A stretch of DNA of 64,000 nt, taken from positions 186,001 through 250,000 of the forward strand of contig CALNYW010000006.1 in NCBI GenBank assembly GCA_942490985.1, in the 5' to 3' direction. Positions 27,057-36,112 of this stretch are shown in pieces. The position numbers and the translations under genes are program-made. The number at the start of each line of letters is the position of its first letter. Position 1 is the stretch's first letter. The notes beneath the pieces were generated by a model. That model worked only from the letters and a program-made list of their open reading frames with translations, was not told the origin of the DNA and ran no database searches. This stretch comes from Thiosocius sp942490985. Lineage in GTDB: Bacteria; Pseudomonadota; Gammaproteobacteria; Chromatiales; Chromatiaceae.

Positions 27057-27211
27057 TTTTGTCGCTGTGCCCTGAATGGCTGACGGAAGCATGTGCTGGT
27101 TATACCCGGATCTAACGATTGTATCGCTTGGGCGCACGGCGATCTCACCCGGCGCACTAACCCCTTTCAGAAACGTCCTGATTTGAGGTGCCAAACACCT
27201 CTGTACACATT

Positions 27212-27910
27212 ATGAACACGCTTAAGAAATTGTTTGCCGCCCTAGGCATGGTTCTAGCCGCTAGCAGCTGGGCTACTACGTCCACGTTCTATAATCCGTA
27301 TCCTGAACCCCAGGTTAATCTTCTCTACAATCTGCTGTTCTGCGATGACATCAGCCTATTCAGCAGTCAAGTCAAACCGAAGAGAGACGAACTTTGGGCA
27401 CCGCTGCTAGAGACGCAGCTCGACAAAGCCGCTCTGCGTAAGATCGCAGACGAAGCGACCAATGAAGGTCGAGTCAGAGCCCTTGCTTACAATCGTTTGC
27501 GCGCGGCCGGTGCCAATGTACCGGCGAAGATATTACTAGGAGTAATTGTTGAGGTCCCGCTAGAGCAAGGCCTCGACGTCTTGGCGGCGTTCTCGGACGG
27601 CGGCGTGCGTTACCTCAACCAATCAGGAAAGCCAGCGGTATTTGAAGGGAAAGGTCACCCCGCTGAAGTTCTTGCGAAAGAGCTGGTTTCTGTATCTCAG
27701 TCTATCGTCGATAGTGTTGGCCCTCGGCAAGAGCAACGTCGCCCGCCGCCGCAGGCGGGCAACGTTCGCTTGACGTTTCTGGTCTCTGATGGACTGTACT
27801 TCGGTGAAGGATCATTTAGTGATCTGCAAAACAACCGCATATCCGGGCCAGTGCTAGACAAAGCTACGCAACTGTTGCTGCGCGTAGTAGATCTCGCAAC
27901 CAATGAGTGA
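27212..27910 (+). CDS. exported protein of unknown function
   Basis: Starting at ATG 27212 gives a 232-residue protein with a signal peptide (MNTLKKLFAALGMVLAASSW, cleaved after WAT or nearby). The start eight codons upstream would bury the basic n-region. The mature protein has YNLLFCDDISLF near its start, a mixed alpha/beta middle (GVIVEVPLEQGLDVLAAFSD, GGVRYLNQSGKPAVFEG), and a C-terminal GNVRLTFLVSDGLYFGEGSF. I recognise no named domain. The pattern of a conserved N-terminal LLFCDD and a later read-out of the form LxFLVxDG is consistent with a real, conserved periplasmic protein. Confidence 0.75.
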   Translation: MNTLKKLFAALGMVLAASSWATTSTFYNPYPEPQVNLLYNLLFCDDISLFSSQVKPKRDELWAPLLETQLDKAALRKIADEATNEGRVRALAYNRLRAAGANVPAKILLGVIVEVPLEQGLDVLAAFSDGGVRYLNQSGKPAVFEGKGHPAEVLAKELVSVSQSIVDSVGPRQEQRRPPPQAGNVRLTFLVSDGLYFGEGSFSDLQNNRISGPVLDKATQLLLRVVDLATNE

Positions 27911-28443
27911 ATTCGGTTCGACACCAACGCCAATTTCATAGCTGGTTCCGACTTAAGGAGTGACCGAAAACGCCAGTTTGACCGGCCGCGCCCGTAAGCC
28001 AAAGCCTACTAGCAGTCGTGCGGCACGGCCCTAAACCGACCGCTTCTAACCGAGGCTAATGTGTGAAAAATCAGAAGCGGCCCGTTCAGTCGTGATCTAC
28101 GCGGAGCAAATCATCGTCCAAGGATAATTGGTCGGTAACGGAATAATCGCCGAATTGCGCGACTGAGATGGGCTGAAGGCGTGGCGTCCGGACAAGGTTC
28201 CCCAGAAGCACCGCTCGCCGTGTTTTCACACATAGCCTCGGCAGACAAGAGAAGAGGCACTAGACTGAGGTGAAAGCCTGAGCGCAATTCTCGGACTGGG
28301 TCAGGAATCCACAACACATTCCGGCCATTGCGCCGCTCGGTAACCGAGGCTGGTGCCAACAAGCGCAATGCCACGGTGGGCTGCTGGAGGACCATTCGAA
28401 AGGTGTAGCGCACGGTCAAAATGTGTAAACGAAAGCCCATCGG
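27911..28443. other. intergenic region, no supported gene
   Basis: About 530 bp. A minus-strand ORF at 28111-28440 has no recognisable features and low-quality composition, so I do not call it. Confidence 0.45.
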
Positions 28444-28761
28444 TCATGTCCAGAGTTTACTGCTGCATCCCACATGGGGGTGTATCTCCGAATGCCGTTT
28501 CGATTTGTGGCGGGGCGCGCTCGTCACCAGGTTGCGCAGGGATACACCTCTCCCCACCCATGTGGAGAAATCCAGTTCCTCAAGTGGCGGAAAACCCTTC
28601 TGCTGCACGCCTAAGGCACGTCCTTCATAGGCCCAGTGGGCACCGTCCCCTACCATAAAAACGATGGTTCGCTTGTCCATGGCGGCGGCGCATGTCGCGG
28701 CGGTGAACGCAAGCGTGGCGCGTTTGCCCCCGTCATCGTTGCCTGTTGCGAGCAGCACCAC
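28444..28761 (-). pseudogene. DsrE-like protein, truncated
   Basis: The first ~65 residues (VLLATGNDDGGKRATLAFTA, MDKRTIVFMVGDGAHWAYEG, GFPPLEEL) match the DsrE/DsrF-like small sulfur-relay-type fold. After EELDFS the sequence becomes unrelated. The expected continuation with the conserved Cys region (CSTC-type) is missing. The break coincides with the right arm of a 95-bp inverted-repeat structure at 28470-28565, so the 3' half was probably replaced by an insertion or deletion there. Confidence 0.55.
28470..28565. repeat. inverted-repeat element of unknown nature inside the DsrE-like fragment
   Basis: The left arm CCACATGGGGGTGTATC (28470-28486) is complementary to GATACACC (28541-28548) plus CCCATGTGG (28557-28565). 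An extra 8-nt TCTCCCCA bulge sits in the right arm and about 54 nt lie between arms. It resembles a small non-autonomous element or a folded recombination site, but I see no flanking duplication or attC core. Confidence 0.5.
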
Positions 28762-29583
28762 CAGTTGGGCTCATTGGCTATATCGATCGCTGGCAAGCGA
28801 CTGGTTTTTTTGGGTTAGGCAAGGCTAACGCTCGTGGGGATGGAAATAATTCGTAAGGAGGGAAGTATTCACATACAAAAGGAAGCTTGGCAGACACTCA
28901 ATTGGGTCCACGACGAATGACGGCTTTGGCGTGCGCCGTGTTAAGGCGGCGTTTTTCCCAAGTGGGGGAGAGACCCACCCGGCAATTTAGCTCCACCCGG
29001 AAGCAATCGGGGCAGTGGGGAGTTGTTGTGTGGTGGGAGTGTTGGTGTACAACGTGAATGCAGGGCAGGCCGTAACGTGAGTGAACACCGAGCAAGCCTC
29101 GAAAAGGTCATCGCACAGGCCGACCCGACGACGCCATTTCGGGGAAGGCTGATACGGCTGTGGAGAAGAGCGAAGCAGGATCCGCAGTCGCTGTGCCGGG
29201 GTAGTGGTGACAGCATGTACACAAGGAAAGCGCACGCAACACGGGAAGCCCTGTGGCGTGGGCAGGGATAACCAACCGGACGCCCGTGAGGGACAGGCCG
29301 GGCGCCTTGGGGTGGCGGAGAGGTCCGTAGTACCGGGGAAGCCGGGTAATGCCGGTGGAGGGAAGGGACCACAGTTCAAGACAAACGCAGGACGTAGGAA
29401 AGGACAGGAGATTGGGTAACCTATCAACTCCAAATAAGCGTTCAGAAACTGCAGAAGGCATTACACGCGAAAGCGAAGGCTGAGCCGAGTTTCCGCTTCT
29501 ATGCCCTGTACGACAAGATTTACCGGGAAGACATCCTGGCGCATGCCTATGCCCAGTGCCGCTCGAACAAGGGCGCACCGGGT

Positions 29584-30744
29584 GTGGATGGTCAGGACTT
29601 TGCGGACGTCGAGGCGTACGGGCGAGAGCGGTGGTTGGGTGAACTGGCGCTTGCGCTCAGAGAGGAGACGTATCGACCGGAACCGATCAGACGTGTGTTT
29701 ATCCCCAAGGCCAATGGCACGCTCAGGCCGCTGGGTATTCCAACCCTGCGGGATCGGGTCTGCATGACAGCTGCGATGCTGGTGCTGGAACCGATCTTCG
29801 AGGCCGATCTTCCACCCGAGCAGTACGCCTACCGTCCGGGCCGCAATGCCCAGCAGGCGGTGGTCGAGGTCGAAGAGGTGCTGTTCCGCAGTCACCCGGA
29901 CGTCGTAGACGCCGACCTCGCGGACTACTTCGGGAGCATTCCGCATGCCGAACTGATGCTGTCGCTCGCGCGGCGCATCGTGGATCGGCGTGTGCTGCAT
30001 CTGATCAAGATGTGGCTGGAATGCCCCGTGGAAGAGACCGATGGGCGAGGACGGAAACGGCGTACCACGGTGGCCAAAGACAGCCGCTGCGGCATCCCAC
30101 AGGGCTCTCCCATCTCACCACTGCTGGCGAATCTGTATATGCGCCGGTTTGTGCTGGCGTGGAAGAAGCTCGGGCTGGAGCGCAGTCTTGGCAGTCGTAT
30201 CGTGACCTATGCCGACGACCTGGTGATTCTGTGCAGGCGCGGCAAGGCCGAAGAGGCCCTGCGGCGGATGCGCGAGATCATGGGCAAGCTGAAGCTCACG
30301 GTCAACGAGGAGAAGACGCGGATCTGTAAGCTACCGGAAGAAGAGTTCGACTTTCTGGGTTACACGTTTGGGCGGATGTATTCGATGCGCACGGGGCAGG
30401 CCCGTATCGGCTTGCGGCCGTCGAAGAAGAGTATCCAGCGCATGGTGAGAGAGATCCATGTGCTGACCGCCGAAGCGATGGCATGGCAAGAGACCACAGC
30501 GTTGGTGGGCAAGCTGAACCGCATGCTGCGTGGCTGGGGGAACTACTTTCAGGTAGGTACCGTCAGCCCGGCGTATCGTGCGCTCGACAGCTACACGACG
30601 ATGCGGTTGCGTCGGTGGTTGCGCAACAAGTACAAGATCAGGCGCACTGGGTACAGGTGCTATCCCGACCAGTACCTCTACGAGACGTTGCGTCTCGTTC
30701 GTCTATCTCGCTTGGGGTGCGATGTGGCGTGGGTGAAGGCGTGA
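29584..30744 (+). CDS. ltrA: group II intron reverse transcriptase/maturase
   Basis: This protein reverse-transcribes and helps splice its host intron. The 386 residues from GTG 29584 contain LRPLGIPTLRDRVCM, YRPGRNAQQAV, DADLADYFGSIPH, GIPQGSPISPLLANLYM and the catalytic TYADDLVILC. A group II maturase region (GKLNRMLRGWGNYFQVGTVS) follows. No HNH endonuclease domain follows, as in class C introns. Similarity clearly extends upstream of 29584 (FRFYALYDKIYREDILAHAY, SNKGAPGVDG), back to about 29443. However, that part has no ATG/GTG/TTG start and shifts frame near 29436, so the natural N-terminus seems damaged. Confidence 0.85.
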   Translation: MDGQDFADVEAYGRERWLGELALALREETYRPEPIRRVFIPKANGTLRPLGIPTLRDRVCMTAAMLVLEPIFEADLPPEQYAYRPGRNAQQAVVEVEEVLFRSHPDVVDADLADYFGSIPHAELMLSLARRIVDRRVLHLIKMWLECPVEETDGRGRKRRTTVAKDSRCGIPQGSPISPLLANLYMRRFVLAWKKLGLERSLGSRIVTYADDLVILCRRGKAEEALRRMREIMGKLKLTVNEEKTRICKLPEEEFDFLGYTFGRMYSMRTGQARIGLRPSKKSIQRMVREIHVLTAEAMAWQETTALVGKLNRMLRGWGNYFQVGTVSPAYRALDSYTTMRLRRWLRNKYKIRRTGYRCYPDQYLYETLRLVRLSRLGCDVAWVKA

Positions 30745-30766
30745 AGTCTTGTCCGAGAGCCGGATG

Positions 30767-30813
<47 letters not shown>

Positions 30814-30909
30814 CGCTGAGGCTGGGTGGAGGGGCAGGGGGTGAGAGCGGAGGGGAGGCGGAAACCGGCCGAGGGGGGCCTTCGAACTCCGCCTTCTCCA
30901 CGTTACTTA

Positions 30910-30951
30910 GGGGGGGGGGGGGAGGGGGGGGGGGGGGGGGGTGGGGGGGGG
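30910..30951. repeat. near-homopolymer G tract (42 nt, interrupted by A and T)
   Basis: A G-rich tract with single A (30923) and T (30942) lies 97 nt after the first poly-G run and exactly at the 3' end of the DUF4124 gene. The segment between the two tracts is also G-rich and matches neither neighbour. It is probably an artefact or a mis-assembly. Confidence 0.85.
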
Positions 30952-31446
30952 CATTGAGCGCTTTTCGAGCTTTTCTTTCTTATTCTGCTCGTTTTCAATT
31001 CTCCGGTCATATTCATCCGCTACGCTGTCCATTAATTTCTCAATCTTGATTGTTTGGACTTCCTCAGTGGCGTACATCATCACTCCGCGCCAGTAGTCGA
31101 TTTTGTTCTGCTTGGATTTCTTCAGAGACTCAATACGATTCTCACTTTCCTTGATCTTTCTCTCGAAGTACTGGATGTCGGATTTTTTCTTCAGATTCCT
31201 GATTGATTCAGCATGCTCAGATTCTTGCCCGTCTTTGCCGCTCATAAACTCGGGAAAGGCGACTTCCTCTTCTCGGTCTTCCTCACAGCACGGTGTCTGC
31301 TGGTAGACGATACTGCCGTCTTCCGCGACACATTTGTAAATCGTTCCTGAAAAAACTGGGCTGCTCATAAACAGGGCAACCACGAACACCACGCATAAAC
31401 CCGCAGTGGTTGTTTTGCCTCCTAGAGCAATCATTTGAGTCCACAT
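30952..31446 (-). CDS. DUF4124-like exported protein, C-terminus lost in poly-G
   Basis: The protein starts at ATG 31446, with a better signal-peptide start at MIALGGKTTTAG (31434). It has a hydrophobic core GLCVVFVVALFMSSPVFS and then TIYKCVAEDGSIVYQQTPC, the DUF4124 signature of small periplasmic proteins. A long Lys/Glu-rich helical region (coiled-coil-like, KKKSDIQYFERKIKESENRI) follows. The frame runs into the poly-G tract, which translates as poly-proline, so the real C-terminus beyond KKEKLEKRSM is unknown. The function of the family is unknown. Confidence 0.7.
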
Positions 31447-31634
31447 GCTCCAACCTCAGATTGTTGCGGCGCCTAATTTAAGTATAGGTGAGACGCAGTC
31501 CAGAAGACTCTTGGTGCCCTGCTTTGCGTAGCGGCTGCTTTGTGTTGATTTCGGTCAGCCGCACGGCACAACTTCTTAGGCCGTTACGGGTGATGAGTCC
31601 GGCAAAACGGGGATCTTTGTTGAAAACCGTGCGG

Positions 31635-32339
31635 TCAGTCTGCAGCGGGTATAGCGCCCCAGCCGGGGACGCGAAGTGCCAGGTCATTGATATCGACGCC
31701 GAATGAAAGGCCCAGGAGATTGAACTCCATGCCTTCCTCCTTGGCCAGTCCGATACCCAGTAGGCCGTAGAGCGAGACCTGCCAGCCGGTCCCGCTGGGC
31801 ATGGCGGCCAGCCAGTCGCCGTTGGCAAGGTAATCCTTACCAATGGCCGTCGCCGGTAGGTCCAGGCGCAGAGCCGGCACACGGCGCGCGACCCAGGCAA
31901 CGAAGGTATTGCTGTTGGGACCCGGCCACACTCGGTACTGATGCGGGTACGGATAGCTTTTCACCGCTTGTTCGATCAGTGGAATCATCGCCTGCGCCGC
32001 GCTACCGCGATGCTCAACCAGCAGCCTGGGCTTCGCGTTGAACCAGAGGAAATCCGCGGGTCCCCCCTCGCGGATGCTGATCGCTGATGGGGAATATCGC
32101 AGCTGCCAACCCACCAACTGATAGACCGTGTAGTGTCGGCTGTCTTGAGGTTTCACCGAAATCCAACTGTGGGAGCCAAACGCGCCCCGCCAGTTGTAAG
32201 CGCGTGCCGCATAAACCTGCACTACCGCTTCTGGCGTATCCAGTGGGTCAGGCGCAATGCCGGCGCTATCGAGACTGGCCTCACTCCAGTGTGTATCGAA
32301 ATCGATGCCGCCAAACAAAAGCGCGAGGCCCGGTCCCAT
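31635..32339 (-). CDS. DUF3750 domain protein
   Basis: A 234-residue protein with AARAYNWRGAFGSHSWISVK, YTVYQLVGWQLRY, YPYPHQYRVWPGPNSNTFVA and LDLPATAIGKDYL. This is the recognisable core of the DUF3750 family, whose function is unknown. The N-terminus is hydrophobic. The same frame stays hydrophobic for about 20 codons upstream of ATG 32339 (TLLVGLLLMGPGLALLF) without a canonical start before a stop, so part of a membrane anchor may be untranslated or a start may have been lost. It probably faces the periplasm. Confidence 0.75.
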   Translation of the reverse strand: MGPGLALLFGGIDFDTHWSEASLDSAGIAPDPLDTPEAVVQVYAARAYNWRGAFGSHSWISVKPQDSRHYTVYQLVGWQLRYSPSAISIREGGPADFLWFNAKPRLLVEHRGSAAQAMIPLIEQAVKSYPYPHQYRVWPGPNSNTFVAWVARRVPALRLDLPATAIGKDYLANGDWLAAMPSGTGWQVSLYGLLGIGLAKEEGMEFNLLGLSFGVDINDLALRVPGWGAIPAAD

Positions 32340-32659
32340 CAGCAGGAGCCCAACGAGCAGCGTGAGTGAGCCGATCCAGCGCCAACAACCGGTGGCGCTT
32401 TGTGCGGAGAGTGTGTGTCACGTGTCCGGCGTGGTCTTGAAATTCGCTAGGATGCCTCGACATTGGTCCATCGACCCACGCTCAGGTTCCCCGCGACAGG
32501 CCGAATTCCGATGTTGGAGAAGACTGGTCGCTTGTCTCGGTCACACTTTTTTGTGACGGCTATGATTGGAATTGGATCGGTACGAGACGTCCTCGAGACA
32601 AACCCGTCATTCAGAAAACCCAACCAAGGTCCCGATAAGAGTGCAGCATTACCTCGCGC
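32340..32659. other. intergenic region, no supported gene
   Basis: About 320 bp between two minus-strand genes. The short plus-strand ORFs are unremarkable. I see no clear terminator for selO, whose stop lies at its right edge. Confidence 0.4.
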
Positions 32660-34378
32660 TTAGGAAGAACAGCTCATGTGAGAAACCCCGCCCAGGTCGG
32701 TCACCTCCTGCGGCCTGAGTCGGTAGTACTGATCTTCCACCGCTTGTGACTGTTCGGCGTAGGGTTGAGCCATCACGGTCTGCAGCGCCCTGATTAACGA
32801 GTAATCCCATCTCGCTGCCTGTCGATAGGCAGGGGCAAGCAACCATTCTCGTAAACAGTATTTCGGGTTGATCTGTTTCATCTGGTTCGAGATCTCTTGC
32901 ACGGATCTGTCTGTCCCCAGCAGCTGTTTCCAGCGGCTATGCCATGCGCGCCAATGTGACTCCAGTGAAGCATTTGGCTGACCGTAGAAACTTCGTTTGA
33001 GCGGCTCGATATCCTCGGGGATCGACGAGAGTTCACGGAAGAAAATGGTGTAGTCGACTGAAGTCTCCACCATCAGGTTCGCGAGTGTCCCGAACAGTTT
33101 TAGATCAAAGCTCTTTAGCCCGAGCTTTGCCGCCCACATGGCTTCCAGTTCGATTTGAATGGCATCGGCGAAACCTGCCATCAGCGCATCGAGCTGCTGC
33201 ATCTGTGCCGGATGTGACTCCAGCAAGGGTCGCAGGGCCGTGCAGAACATCTCGAAATTGCGTTGCGCGGCCACCGGCTGATTCCAGAAGGCAAAGTGCT
33301 CGCCACCGCCTGTCCAGGGCTGGAAGCGGGGATCGAACACTTCACAGAAACCAAAGGGTCCGTAGTCAAGGGTGAATCCCCCGACTGCACAATTATCACT
33401 GTTGAAGTTGCCCTGGCAGTAGCCGACCCGCATCCAGTGCGTCACCAGCGCAATCAAGCGATCGTGAAATGCCTGTGCGAGCAGGACCACTTTCTTATCC
33501 GTACTGAGCCCGGGATCGATCACGTCGGCATACTCGCGATCAATGGCGTGCAACACAATTTGTTCGAGTTGCTGCATCGCTTGCGGGTGTTCGTGCTTGC
33601 GCGCGCGGCGACCGAATAGCTCGAGTTGACCCACCCGGAGAAAGGAGGGTGCAACGCGGGTGGTGATGGCAACCGGTTCGGCGACCATCATGTCGGGATC
33701 ATGCGAGCGCGAACCCTCCGAGTACCACGGGCGATGCACGGTGTCCGTTTTTGAGACGTACAAGCTCAACGAACGCGAGGTCGGTACCCCGAGGGCATGC
33801 ATGTATTCCTGCGCCAGAAATTCACGAACACTGGAGCGCAAAACCGCGCGGCCATCGGCGCCTCGACAATAGGGCGTGCGGCCACCGCCCTTCAGTTGCA
33901 TTTCCCAGCGCTGGTCGTTGAGGACGGCCTCCAGCACCGAAATTGCGCGCCCATCGCCGTAGCCATTGCCGGTGCCAAAAGGGCATTGCTGATAGTACTC
34001 AGTACCGAAGATGGAGAGCGCATAACCCGTCGCCCATCCCAGTTCTCGCATGGGCTCAGCGACCTGTGTCAGATCCCCGCTGAACATCTGCATGAAATCA
34101 TCTGAATGGGCCAGGCTGTCTGCAAAACCCAGTTCTTCGAAAAATGTTGAGCTGTGCGCTACATACTCGGGTTCATTGATGGGAGTGGGTGCTACCGGCA
34201 CATAATGTCCCGAAAACACCTGACGCGGCGCATGATCCTCACCGGTTGCTTTCGCCTCAGGGTCTGGTGAAAGGCTATCCAACAACGAATAATCGGCAAA
34301 TCGCGCCAGATCATCGAGCTTTTCGATCGTTCTGGGAGATTGTTGACTCGATCTGTTTTCCTGGGCAGCAAATTTCAT
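32660..34378 (-). CDS. selO: protein adenylyltransferase SelO
   Basis: SelO is a pseudokinase-fold enzyme that AMPylates Ser/Thr/Tyr of redox-related proteins. Starting at ATG 34378 the product has 572 residues, a normal length; the frame is open upstream but not conserved-looking. Diagnostic segments are FGTGNGYGDGRA, WEMQLKGGGRTPYCRGADGR, AVLRSSVREFL and RVGYCQGNFNSDNC, with DYGPFGF as the metal-binding DFG-like motif. The chain ends MSCSS. The Cys three from the end occupies the position of selenocysteine in animal SELENOO, where a redox-sensitive disulfide regulates activity. It is a single gene on the minus strand. Confidence 0.96.
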   Translation of the reverse strand: MKFAAQENRSSQQSPRTIEKLDDLARFADYSLLDSLSPDPEAKATGEDHAPRQVFSGHYVPVAPTPINEPEYVAHSSTFFEELGFADSLAHSDDFMQMFSGDLTQVAEPMRELGWATGYALSIFGTEYYQQCPFGTGNGYGDGRAISVLEAVLNDQRWEMQLKGGGRTPYCRGADGRAVLRSSVREFLAQEYMHALGVPTSRSLSLYVSKTDTVHRPWYSEGSRSHDPDMMVAEPVAITTRVAPSFLRVGQLELFGRRARKHEHPQAMQQLEQIVLHAIDREYADVIDPGLSTDKKVVLLAQAFHDRLIALVTHWMRVGYCQGNFNSDNCAVGGFTLDYGPFGFCEVFDPRFQPWTGGGEHFAFWNQPVAAQRNFEMFCTALRPLLESHPAQMQQLDALMAGFADAIQIELEAMWAAKLGLKSFDLKLFGTLANLMVETSVDYTIFFRELSSIPEDIEPLKRSFYGQPNASLESHWRAWHSRWKQLLGTDRSVQEISNQMKQINPKYCLREWLLAPAYRQAARWDYSLIRALQTVMAQPYAEQSQAVEDQYYRLRPQEVTDLGGVSHMSCSS

Positions 34379-35015
34379 AGCCTTGACCGCATATTCTGTT
34401 CGTGAATTTCGTACAACTTTAACCGTTAGCGAACTAACAGTAGGAACGGCCTTAGTAGGGTTCGTACAACGCCAAGGTCGGCAGTCGGCCAACGTGCGGC
34501 GTGGGGGAGGGAAGGTCTCGGGTTCGGTCACACGGTAACCCCCCATCTATAAACGAAAGCTTTTCGGCAAAATAGCGAAGCACGGCAAAAGCCGCAATCT
34601 CGGTATGCGCCTCCTCGTTGCGGCTCTGGTCGATCAAGACTCCGCCCTTATGGTGACAGAGCGCACCGAGAATGTCGGCGAAGCGGAAGAACGTATTCTC
34701 GGGCTCGTGTCGGGGCTGATGATGCTGGGGCTCGGAGCAGCCTTGGTAGTCTAACCAGGGTATCTCTCCAGGCCGGGAATCGCTTGCCGCTCGGTGCTGA
34801 TTTCGGTCCTGTCCGATATCTTCGCGTGGCAGCCCGAGGCCCGGCGGCTAAGAGGCACCAAACAAAACTGCGTATTTACCGCGATGATTTAGTTTCGTGA
34901 GCTCCGGCCCGAGCCTGCTCACTAGGAAGCTGGCTGCGAGTCACCGAACTTTCCGTATGGCCCACTGGAGTTTCGCGCAGAGTATTCAAGACTGGAGTCG
35001 TGGCCGAGATGGGTT
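34379..35015. other. intergenic region with a possible short membrane-protein remnant
   Basis: About 640 bp. On the plus strand 34605-34754 encodes 49 residues (MRLLVAALVDQDSALMVTER ... LGLVSGLMMLGLGAALVV). It looks like the C-terminal end of a membrane transporter, and the frame is open for some distance upstream. I cannot name the family, and it is too short to call a gene. The rest shows nothing I can support. Confidence 0.35.
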
Positions 35016-35972
35016 GTGCCAGCATTATTTGACATAACCTACTTCGAAGCATCGCTGGTCAAGACGCCGTCATTTTCGCCGCTATCGTTAGGTAGTCCCG
35101 CTACCGAATTCGACCAACTCGACATGCAAGCTGCCCAGATCGATACCAATGACTTGGCCACCGCGCTGCGTGAAGAGATCATTGCAGGACGTGTACGCTT
35201 GCCGACGCTTCCCGACGTTGCCATTCGCATCAAGGCGGCGGCGGAGGGTGGATGCTCCGCTGGGGAGATCGCAGCCTTGGTTGCGCAGGATATCGCTCTG
35301 AGCGGCCGTCTGGTGCAGGTCGCAAACAGCCCGCTCTATCGTGGCAGAGTAGAGATTGACAGCATTCAGGTCGCCGTTACGCGTTTGGGGACCAGACTGG
35401 TAAGGGCCTTCGTGATCGGAATGGCCTTCAGGCAGATGTTCGATGCTTCCTCGGCGGTGCTAACGAAATTATTCCGTGATATCTGCCAAGATGCGGTTCA
35501 GATTGCCGCGATATGTCGAATACTCGCAGATACGTCACCGGATACCGATCCGGAAGAGGCTATGCTTGGCGGGTTGCTTCACAACATTGGTGCGCTTCCC
35601 ATCCTGGCGCGACTGGATCTGGCGTATGGCGATGACATCGATTCCCACGTCGTACATGAACTGGTCGACGAGCTCGCACCTGAAATTGGCACCCGCATCC
35701 TGAAATCCTGGGGGCTTTCTGAGGCGCTGGTCGCAGTGCCGGAAGGTTGTCACGCACTCCAACGCGATTCTGGGCCGCGCATCGACTATGTCGACATCGT
35801 TTTAGCAGCCCGGTTGCAGTATCTATTTTCTGAAGGGCTTATTGATATCACGCCGGAGATGTCCAATCTTCCAGCATTAAAGAAATTGGGCATTCAATTC
35901 GAGACCGTTGTACTCGAACAGGAAAGGACAGCTGTCTGGGCGAAGCAGATTCGCAATACGCTTGATTTTTAA
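35016..35972 (+). CDS. HDOD domain signalling protein
   Basis: A 318-residue protein starting at GTG 35016, with an alternative ATG at 35124 (MQAAQIDTND) close to the domain start. The HDOD fold is visible from LPTLPDVAIRIKAAAEGGCS through LVAQDIALSGRLVQVANSPLY and VAVTRLGTRLVRAFVIGMAF. The degenerate HD site reads GGLLHNIGALPIL (HN in place of HD). HDOD proteins are non-catalytic relatives of HD phosphohydrolases and are found in signalling and motility control. No GGDEF or receiver domain is attached. It lies 140 bp upstream of the FimV-like gene on the same strand. Confidence 0.88.
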   Translation: MPALFDITYFEASLVKTPSFSPLSLGSPATEFDQLDMQAAQIDTNDLATALREEIIAGRVRLPTLPDVAIRIKAAAEGGCSAGEIAALVAQDIALSGRLVQVANSPLYRGRVEIDSIQVAVTRLGTRLVRAFVIGMAFRQMFDASSAVLTKLFRDICQDAVQIAAICRILADTSPDTDPEEAMLGGLLHNIGALPILARLDLAYGDDIDSHVVHELVDELAPEIGTRILKSWGLSEALVAVPEGCHALQRDSGPRIDYVDIVLAARLQYLFSEGLIDITPEMSNLPALKKLGIQFETVVLEQERTAVWAKQIRNTLDF

Positions 35973-36112
35973 TGTCACCCTGCCTTTTGCCGTGGCGCAC
36001 AAGCTGCTTGCGGCACTCATGACTGTCCAGATTTAAAAGTTCGTACCCGCGGCCGATACAGATGGCATCCATGGTGCCGTGCGTGCCCAGATACTTGAAG
36101 ACCCGAGATGTA

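Noticed and set aside
28470..28565. Integron attC site
   Set aside because: It has bulged arms, but the GTTRRRY and RYYYAAC cores are absent and there is no integron integrase.
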